Origin: CAZKCI01 sp964551475
Lineage (GTDB): Bacteria > Auribacterota > Erginobacteria > Erginobacterales > CAZKCI01
Direction: 5' to 3'
NCBI GenBank assembly: GCA_964551475.1
Contig: CAZKCI010000077.1
Span: 1-21,756, forward strand
DNA: 21,756 bases
Positions 16,618 to 21,756 of the stretch are shown in pieces; position 1 is the stretch's first letter; each line of letters begins with the position of its first letter. Both the position numbers and the translations under genes were made by a program. The notes beneath the pieces were generated by a model. It was not told the origin of the DNA, ran no database searches, and saw only the letters and a program-made list of their open reading frames with translations.

Positions 16618-17276
16618 TCGCCGGCGATGAGCCGCAATAATTCTTTTTCGTTTTCCTCGGTGGTGATGGCCAGAAGATCGTCGCCTTTTCCCAGAACCGT
16701 GTCGCCTTTGGGGATGATGATGTCGTCCTTTCTCAGCACGAGCGCGATGATGGATTTCGGCGGCAGTTTCAGGTTTTTAAGCTGTTCGTTCGCCAGTGCG
16801 GATTTGCCGTTGATCTTCCCCTTGAGGATCGAAATCTTTCCCTGCTTCAACTTCAGCAGCGTGCCGATCTCCTCGAGGCTCGCCTCCCGGTTGATCACCT
16901 GGGCGATCAGATTGCTGGCATTGACCGGCACGTCTACTCCCAACTTGGCCATGGCCTCTTCGTTCCTCGGGTCGTTTACCTTGGCCACCGTCCGCGGCAC
17001 GGAAAAATTGGTTTTGGCCAGCTGACAAATAATCAGGTTGTCTTCGTCGTCGCCGGTGACGGCCACGACTACGTCCGCCCGGTCGACCTGGGCTTCTTCC
17101 AGGCGGTCGGGATCGCAGGCGTCGCCCTGGATGACGACCGCCCCGCGCAAATCCTCGGCGGCCCGTTCGCAAACCTCCCGGTTCTTATCCAGCAGAATTA
17201 CCTTGTGGCGTTCCCGCACCAACTGCTTGACCAGGGAAAAACCGACCTTGCCCGCTCCACAGACGATGACGAACAT
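16614..17276 (-). CDS. trkA: TrkA-type RCK regulatory protein (second copy in operon)
   Basis: The 220-aa protein has one RCK_N Rossmann domain (residues 1-125) with GAGKVG at 7-12 and acidic residues in ILLDKN near 30, for NAD(H)/ATP-type ligands. One RCK_C domain follows (about 135-220). It is a single-unit TrkA, half the length of E. coli TrkA, which has two such units, and so resembles KtrA. It should form a cytoplasmic gating ring on TrkH. Its ATG follows the TAA of the upstream trkA gene with no spacer (TAAATG), so translation is coupled. Confidence 0.92.
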   Translation of the reverse strand: MFVIVCGAGKVGFSLVKQLVRERHKVILLDKNREVCERAAEDLRGAVVIQGDACDPDRLEEAQVDRADVVVAVTGDDEDNLIICQLAKTNFSVPRTVAKVNDPRNEEAMAKLGVDVPVNASNLIAQVINREASLEEIGTLLKLKQGKISILKGKINGKSALANEQLKNLKLPPKSIIALVLRKDDIIIPKGDTVLGKGDDLLAITTEENEKELLRLIAGE

Positions 17277-17927
17277 TTAATCCTCCATGTTGAACATGTT
17301 TTTGATGGCCTTCAGGCTTCCCGTCCGGACGATCCCGATCAGGGTGTCTCCCGCTTCCAGTGTTGTATCGGGAGAAGGGATCACGGCTACCCCCTTTTTC
17401 ATGATGGTGGCGATCAGGAATTCATCGGGACGATTCAACTGGGCGACCGATTTTCCGGCGAATTGAGGCGTGACCGCAATCTGGATGACCCCCATCCCTC
17501 TCATCTCGATGAAGAAGTCCGAAAAATGCTTTTCGATCAGCTTGTCCCGGATCATCGAGGCGACCAGCACCGTCCCGCTGATTATCTCCAGCCCCATATA
17601 TTTGTAGATCGCGGCCCTCTTCGGATCGTAGAGACGGGCGATGACCCGGGGGACTTTGAAGATCGTTTTGGCCACCTGGGAAGCCATGATATTGGTGTTG
17701 TCGCCGTTGGTTACGACCGCCAGGGCGTCGGCTGATTCGATCCCCGCCTTTCGCAAGGTCTCGAGGTCGAAACCGCTGCCGACGATGCAGAGGCCGTTGA
17801 AGGTCCCTCCCAGCCTCTGGAAGGACTCCTGCTTCCAGTCGATGACCGTGATGTTGTGCCCCTCGTAGGAGAGGAGAAGGGCCAGTTCCGCCCCCACCCT
17901 CCCGCAGCCGACGATGATGATGTTCAT
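17277..17927 (-). CDS. trkA: TrkA-type RCK regulatory protein (first gene of operon)
   Basis: The 216-aa protein has an RCK_N domain with GCGRVG at residues 7-12 and the acidic end of the second strand in VIDWK, then an RCK_C domain (about 130-212). It is a paralogue of its downstream neighbour. The pair could form a heteromeric ring or give two-ligand control of TrkH. The ATG at 17927 is preceded by AAGGGGAG at 14-21 bases, a somewhat long spacing. It opens the minus-strand run that ends with kdpE. The 5' region (17965-18042) has repeated GATCGAC elements. Confidence 0.92.
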   Translation of the reverse strand: MNIIIVGCGRVGAELALLLSYEGHNITVIDWKQESFQRLGGTFNGLCIVGSGFDLETLRKAGIESADALAVVTNGDNTNIMASQVAKTIFKVPRVIARLYDPKRAAIYKYMGLEIISGTVLVASMIRDKLIEKHFSDFFIEMRGMGVIQIAVTPQFAGKSVAQLNRPDEFLIATIMKKGVAVIPSPDTTLEAGDTLIGIVRTGSLKAIKNMFNMED

Positions 17928-18557
17928 GGGATGGAATCTCCCCTTTTAACAGATTGTTGTTATGCGATCGACGATACGAATTCCGCAGTCGATCGCCGGA
18001 ATGGGCCGCGCCTTTCCGCAGTTGGTGGACCAGCCGATCGACGGATAATCGATCAACCACGGTACAAGGGGGGGGCAACGAGGGATAATAAAAAGAGGCT
18101 CGAAAATGATTAAAATATTGTAAACGAACCTTAGAATGGGTAGGAGGGAGATATTTAACTACTGGACACCCGCCCCCATTTTCAAGGACCCCAGTCGGCA
18201 GAATGGGGTTTTCTATTTCGGTTGGGGAGATGTGAGCACTACCCGCAGCTTACGTTCGGTTATCTTTCGGCAGGTAAGGGGATCACCCAACTGATTGCTG
18301 GATGGACGGGGGTAGTTTGAGTAGCCGGAGCATCTGGTTGAGTAAGGAGAGGTGCGAGATACCGACACAACCTCAGCACCACAGCATCCACGGGATTTTC
18401 CGGCAATAATCGGGGGGAACGGCTTGCTACCGATTCGCAGTCGATTATTTCACAACATCCTGTTGTGCAACGGGATTTGGGTAAAAGAGGGGCCCCAAGG
18501 CCGGTTCCCGCTCCCAGGGAGGGATGGTCAGGAAAGTTCTCAATGAGACCGCGAAGG
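17928..18557. other. Intergenic region between the divergent trk operon and the last exported gene
   Basis: No convincing gene is present. Near the trk side are the CGATCGAC repeats. Between 18170 and 18210, TGGGG at 18204-18208 can pair either with CCCCA at 18189-18193 or with CCCCATT about 12 bases earlier, giving two exclusive hairpins followed by TTTTCTATTT. CACAAC-ATCCT-GTTGTG at 18451-18467 is a perfect 6-bp hairpin. A 64-codon frame at 18352-18546 has no ribosome binding site and an unnatural composition. A small RNA is possible but unproven. Confidence 0.5.
17965..18042. promoter_or_regulatory. Repeated CGATCGAC elements upstream of the trk operon
   Basis: CGATCGAC at 17965-17972 and its reverse complement GTCGATCG at 17988-17995 form an 8-bp inverted repeat with 15 bases between. 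A third copy lies at 18035-18042, followed by a TCGATC. The cluster lies 38 to 115 bases upstream of the trkA start, where an operator would be expected. No clear promoter hexamers were found around it. Confidence 0.45.
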
Positions 18558-18616
18558 GGAGTTCTGCTTTTTATCCCGCATTGCCCAGACTGGTTACACC
18601 TGGGCGCGTGCGGGAT
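18558..18616 (+). repeat. Dispersed hairpin element, copy 4 (best folded)
   Basis: After the GGAGTTCTGCTTTTTATCCC flank, ATCCCGCA (18573-18580) pairs over 8 bp with TGCGGGAT (18609-18616). GCCCAG (18583-18588) pairs with CTGGGC (18600-18605) around the loop ACTGGTTACAC. Here only GTTGTTT follows, not a clean T-run, so terminator function is weaker than in copies 1 and 2. TTCTTGACC follows within 40 bases, as after copy 2. The gene at 18772 starts 155 bases downstream. Confidence 0.85.
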
Positions 18617-18672
18617 GTTGTTTCCATGGATATTTTCTTGACCTCTTCAGGCTTACTCCCGGATGAAAATAT

Positions 18673-18701
18673 TTGCGCCGAGGTAGATTCTTGGATATAA
18701 T
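18673..18701 (+). promoter_or_regulatory. Sigma-70-like promoter for the 18772 gene
   Basis: TATAAT at 18696-18701 is a perfect -10 box. TTGCGC lies 17 bases upstream, a weak -35 (three of six). A start near 18708 would give a 64-base leader without the hairpin element, which ends 57 bases before the -35. If so, the element acts as DNA or as the end of an upstream transcript rather than as part of this messenger. Confidence 0.45.
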
Positions 18702-18771
18702 CCCGCCATTTACTGGGGCGCGACCCGGATTTCCGGGCGGGCCTGAGCCATCAAACCCGATGGGAGAGGCC

Positions 18772-21354
18772 ATGAAATCGACTGGGAGAACTCCTAGCAC
18801 CACATCGTGCCCCGCTTTCGCCTGGGCCGCCCTCACGGCGGCCTGTCTGCTGTTGATCATGGGCCTGCCCGGCCCGGCCTCCGCCTCCACCGTGTTCAAC
18901 GAAGGGTTTGATGATTTCCAGACCGGTGTGCGCCCAGTCGGCTGGACGTTCGACAACTGCAACTCCGACACCGATGTCTACGAGAACGAGTCCTATTACG
19001 GGGCCGCGGCCCCGGCGGTCCGGATCGCCGACACCGGCGATGCCGTCACCACGGAGAGCTTCTCCGCGGCCGCCGGCAACACGGTCCAGTTCTGGATCCG
19101 CGGCGTCACGACCGATAACACGTCCAATCTCGTGGTGGAAGAATATTTCAGCTCGGCGTGGAACTCCGTGACCACCGTTGCCTACATCCAGACCTCGGGA
19201 GTCACCGTCGGGCCTCTCGCTCTGAACGACAGCTCCACCCAGCTGCGTTTCACCTACACCAAGAGCGCGGGCAACGTGGCCTTCGACGACGTCTTCCTCG
19301 ACGACGGCGTCGGCGCGGTCTCTCCCACGCCCTCGCCCCAGCCCACCGCCTCCCCCGTCCCCACCGCCCCCCATATTGTCATCGACCAGATGTACAACAG
19401 CACCGCTTTCGACTACGTCATGCTCTGGAACCCGACGGCGGGTTCGCTCAACCTGGGGACGGGCGACTACTTTCTCAACCTGCAGACCGCGGTGGACGAG
19501 GGGGAGACCTACGCCTTCAGCTCCTGCGACATCATCCCCGCCTCCGGCTACTTCATGGTCGCCACCACCCACAACGTCGACGGGGTGATGGCCGACGCGG
19601 TCGCCAACATCCGCGTCGTCCGGGACAGCAACTCGGGGAACTCCTGGGTCCAGCTCACCGACTCCTTGGGCCAGGTGGACGCCGTGGGCTGGGCCACCAA
19701 CCCCCTCCACTATGAGGGGACGGCGATCAGCGCCAGCCTGGATACGGGCAAGGCCTGGTTCCGACAGACCAACCCCGGCGGGACCCGGGTCAACCACCGG
19801 GACACCGACAGCAACGCGGCCGACTTCGTCCAGCTGACCTATGCCCCGGAGAGCTCCGGCCTCATCCCCGATTCCGGGTCGGGGAGCTGGTTCTGCCAGA
19901 CACTCTGGCCGACCTTCGACGAGCAGACCCAGGAGTGGTCGATAACCTGTTCCTACGGCTGCGACTACTACTTCAAGGCGATCAACGAGCAGTATCCTCC
20001 CACCGGCGAGCCCTACCTCTCCTCGACCGGAACGACCAACGGCGTATCCGCCTTCTTCGGCCTGGCCAACTTCCGCCAGATGACCGGGATCGACTGCTGG
20101 GACCGCGTCTACGTGGAGGTCGTCGCCTGGGGACGGCAGTCCTCGCCCTCGGGGCTCCGGGAGACCAAGCTGTGGCTCCAGTCCGGGAGCGCGGTTTCCA
20201 TGCGCAACGCCAGATTCCCATCTTCGATCGGAATGGTCGCCTCCCGCCCCTGGTATAAAGACCCCGAGACCGGCTTCTCCTGGGACTCGGAGTCGGTCAA
20301 CAACCTGAAGATCGGGATCACCAACGACGACGCCGACAACACCGCTTTCCTGTACCAGATCTACGCCCGGATCTGGTATACCGGCGAACCGCCGCTTCCC
20401 ACCCCGTCTCCGTCGATCAGCCCGATCTCTCCCACGCCGACGGCGACGCCGACGACGACGCCCAGCGCGGCGCCCCCCACGCCCACGTCCGCGCCGGAAA
20501 CGCCGACGCCGATACCGGGGACTCCCACGCCGGTGGTGATCAGGACCGCGACACCGGTCCCCACGGCCACGCCCTGGCGAATCGTGGTGGACGCCGACGA
20601 CTACAACGGCGACGGAACGGCGGACCTGGCGGTCTGGAGAGGGTCCGACGCGACCTGGCGGGTGATGAACCTGACCATCATCGGCTACGGTCAGACCAGC
20701 GACGTCCCGGTTCCGGGCGACTTCAACGGCGACGGCATGGCCGACATCGTGGTCTTCCGCCCCTCGGCCGGGAGATGGTGGATGAGGAACCCGGCGGGCG
20801 GCGTGTCGCTCTGGTTCGCCTATTTCGGGCTCAGCGGCGACGTGCCCGTCCCGGCGGACTACGACGGCGACTTCCGCTCCGACACGGCGGTCTTCCGTCC
20901 GGCCAACGGATGGTGGTATGTCAGCGGCCGGACGCGTTTCGCCTATGGGATCCGGAACGACATCACCATCCCGGGCGACTTCAACGGCGACGGCAGCGCG
21001 GATTACGCCGTCTATCGTTACGGCCTGGGCTACTGCGGGTGGTATGTGCGGGACGTGACGCGCCTGTTTTACGGCCAGCCGGGGGATCTGCCGGTGCCGG
21101 GCGACTACGACGGGAACGGGGCGACGCAGATCTCGGTTTTCCGCCCGTCCTACGGACGTTGGTACACGCGGGGAGAGGCCTACCTGACTTTCGGTGCGGC
21201 GGGGGATATTCCGTTCGCTCTGGACTACGACGGGAACGGTACGGCCGACCGAGCACTGTATCGCCCGTCGGAAGGGCGCTGGTACATCTACGGGGTGACC
21301 ACCTACTCCTTCGGCGTCTCGACCGACGAGCCCCTGGCGGGAAAAGGTTACTAA
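18772..21354 (+). CDS. Exported lamin-tail-like protein with six-repeat C-terminal module
   Basis: The 860-aa protein starts at the ATG after GGGAGAGG. It has a long signal peptide (about residues 1-41, with AALTAACLLLIMGLPG and cleavage near ASA). Residues about 44-183 look like a beta-sandwich binding domain (GFDDFQ, VQFWIRG, FDDVFLDDG). After a short TP linker, residues about 200-370 resemble a lamin-tail domain (HIVIDQMYN, YVMLWNPTAG, VQLTDSLGQVDAVGW). Residues 375-540 are unassigned and contain several cysteines. A long TP linker (543-602) leads to six calcium-type repeats (607-860). Two of these have small insertions, and the end GVSTDEPLAGKGY departs from the PVTR-like ends of the other three proteins. 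It is probably surface-exposed or secreted. Its terminator-like hairpin is 154 bases downstream. Confidence 0.9.
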   Translation: MKSTGRTPSTTSCPAFAWAALTAACLLLIMGLPGPASASTVFNEGFDDFQTGVRPVGWTFDNCNSDTDVYENESYYGAAAPAVRIADTGDAVTTESFSAAAGNTVQFWIRGVTTDNTSNLVVEEYFSSAWNSVTTVAYIQTSGVTVGPLALNDSSTQLRFTYTKSAGNVAFDDVFLDDGVGAVSPTPSPQPTASPVPTAPHIVIDQMYNSTAFDYVMLWNPTAGSLNLGTGDYFLNLQTAVDEGETYAFSSCDIIPASGYFMVATTHNVDGVMADAVANIRVVRDSNSGNSWVQLTDSLGQVDAVGWATNPLHYEGTAISASLDTGKAWFRQTNPGGTRVNHRDTDSNAADFVQLTYAPESSGLIPDSGSGSWFCQTLWPTFDEQTQEWSITCSYGCDYYFKAINEQYPPTGEPYLSSTGTTNGVSAFFGLANFRQMTGIDCWDRVYVEVVAWGRQSSPSGLRETKLWLQSGSAVSMRNARFPSSIGMVASRPWYKDPETGFSWDSESVNNLKIGITNDDADNTAFLYQIYARIWYTGEPPLPTPSPSISPISPTPTATPTTTPSAAPPTPTSAPETPTPIPGTPTPVVIRTATPVPTATPWRIVVDADDYNGDGTADLAVWRGSDATWRVMNLTIIGYGQTSDVPVPGDFNGDGMADIVVFRPSAGRWWMRNPAGGVSLWFAYFGLSGDVPVPADYDGDFRSDTAVFRPANGWWYVSGRTRFAYGIRNDITIPGDFNGDGSADYAVYRYGLGYCGWYVRDVTRLFYGQPGDLPVPGDYDGNGATQISVFRPSYGRWYTRGEAYLTFGAAGDIPFALDYDGNGTADRALYRPSEGRWYIYGVTTYSFGVSTDEPLAGKGY

Positions 21355-21503
21355 ACTAAACCCGGGGAACGAAACGAAATACCGCAGATAAGTTGACACG
21401 TTGATAAGCGGTTGGGGATCGAGATTCTGCGACCGGAGGAAAGAAAGCGCACAAGTCGAACAAGACGCTCGACCGAATGACGAGGAGTGCGGTCATCATT
21501 GCG

Positions 21504-21540
21504 AAAAGCGGTTTCTCCAGCGCTGGGGAGGCCGCCTTTT
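21504..21540. terminator. Terminator-like hairpin between the last exported gene and the membrane-protein gene
   Basis: GCGGTTTCTCC (21508-21518) pairs with GGGGAGGCCGC (21525-21535), using several G-T pairs, around AGCGCT. AAAA precedes it and TTTT follows, so it can work in either direction. It is homologous to the hairpin at 221-256. The 149 bases between the stop at 21354 and this hairpin hold a lone TTGACA (21393-21398) with no matching -10. Confidence 0.65.
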
Positions 21541-21564
21541 CTCCATCCCGGTTGAGGGGGAGAG

Positions 21565-21756
21565 ATGACGCGTAAGGGCGGGAACATCTGGCAGAAGCTG
21601 CTGGCCGCGGCCGGATTTGTGATGATCTGCCTGCGGCTTTTCTACCCGGTGCGGGGCTTTATCAAATACTCCGGAGGGGGAGGATACTACATCCTCGACC
21701 GGAAGATTACGGTTGTCCACCTGGCGGTGATATTCACGGTGGCGGCAATTTGTATT
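21565..21756 (+). CDS. Small membrane protein, 3' end cut by window edge (second copy)
   Basis: The ATG at 21565 follows GGGGGAGAG, and the frame is open for 64 codons to the end of the window. Residues 1-64 match the left-edge copy except G6 for W and A15 for S. It has the same two hydrophobic segments and glycine-rich loop. The family is not recognised. The next part of the gene cannot be told from this window, because the last 141 bases are shared by both copies. Confidence 0.6.
   Translation, partial: MTRKGGNIWQKLLAAAGFVMICLRLFYPVRGFIKYSGGGGYYILDRKITVVHLAVIFTVAAICI
21616..21756 (+). repeat. Right copy of the 141-bp exact terminal inverted repeat
   Basis: These bases are the exact reverse complement of 1-141. 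Base 21615 is the first mismatch. The match ends inside a codon, not at a gene or element boundary, so its length is better explained by the assembly than by biology. Confidence 0.9.

Noticed and set aside
18751..21399. 882-codon open frame on the minus strand
   Set aside because: It is antisense to the lamin-tail-like gene, is dominated by Val/Gly/Arg runs, has no ribosome binding site, and the plus-strand frame has a signal peptide and recognisable domains.
21393..21421. TTGACA as a promoter for the right-edge gene
   Set aside because: No -10-like hexamer occurs at 16 to 18 bases, and a terminator-like hairpin lies between it and the gene.
1..21756. The whole window as a composite transposon with terminal inverted repeats
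   Set aside because: The end repeats lie within an open reading frame, no transposase is intact, and the 141-base match length points to an assembly break.

Overview
The window reads as part of a GC-rich bacterial chromosome from a Gram-negative-like, probably uncultivated lineage. It holds four very large signal-peptide proteins with Pro/Thr linkers and Ca-binding-type aspartate repeats, plus a conventional Trk potassium-uptake operon. No rRNA, tRNA or taxonomically decisive gene is present. Proteins with this kind of C-terminal repeat bring to mind uncultivated phyla such as Omnitrophota or Auribacterota, but that is only an impression. Both ends carry the same 141-bp sequence in opposite orientation, and each copy lies inside an open, truncated copy of one small membrane-protein gene. 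This looks like an assembled contig that stops at a dispersed repeat.

Layout. 1-850 is accessory DNA: a truncated membrane-protein gene, an 85-aa membrane-protein ORF directly behind an attC-like integron recombination site, and a fragment of an IS66-type transposase. 998-7004 holds two exported proteins (596 and about 1240 aa), each with seven-bladed propeller domains fused to a C-terminal six-repeat module. Between them, a group IIC intron-like remnant begins immediately after the first gene's terminator. 7552-11535 encodes a 1327-aa subtilisin-like protease with the same C-terminal module. 11570-17927, all on the minus strand, is a potassium operon: two TrkA-type RCK proteins, an unlisted 46-aa membrane peptide, TrkH, a membrane-anchored OB-fold protein, and a KdpD/KdpE-like two-component system whose kinase lacks the N-terminal KdpD domain. 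No kdpFABC is present. 18772-21354 is a fourth exported protein with a lamin-tail-like domain and the six-repeat module. 21565 to the end is the second copy of the truncated membrane-protein gene.

The most interesting pattern is shared by the four exported proteins. Each has an unrelated N-terminal functional domain, a C-terminal block of exactly six repeats (about 245 aa), and a copy of one dispersed hairpin element in the intergenic DNA upstream of its gene. Three of the four copies fold well; the third is decayed. Together these suggest a family of surface or secreted proteins with a common C-terminal sorting or assembly module, and possibly common control. In the Trk operon, a perfect 17-bp inverted repeat made of two 13-bp dyads lies just ahead of trkH, and the small peptide gene just before it overlaps the upstream trkA gene by 4 bp.
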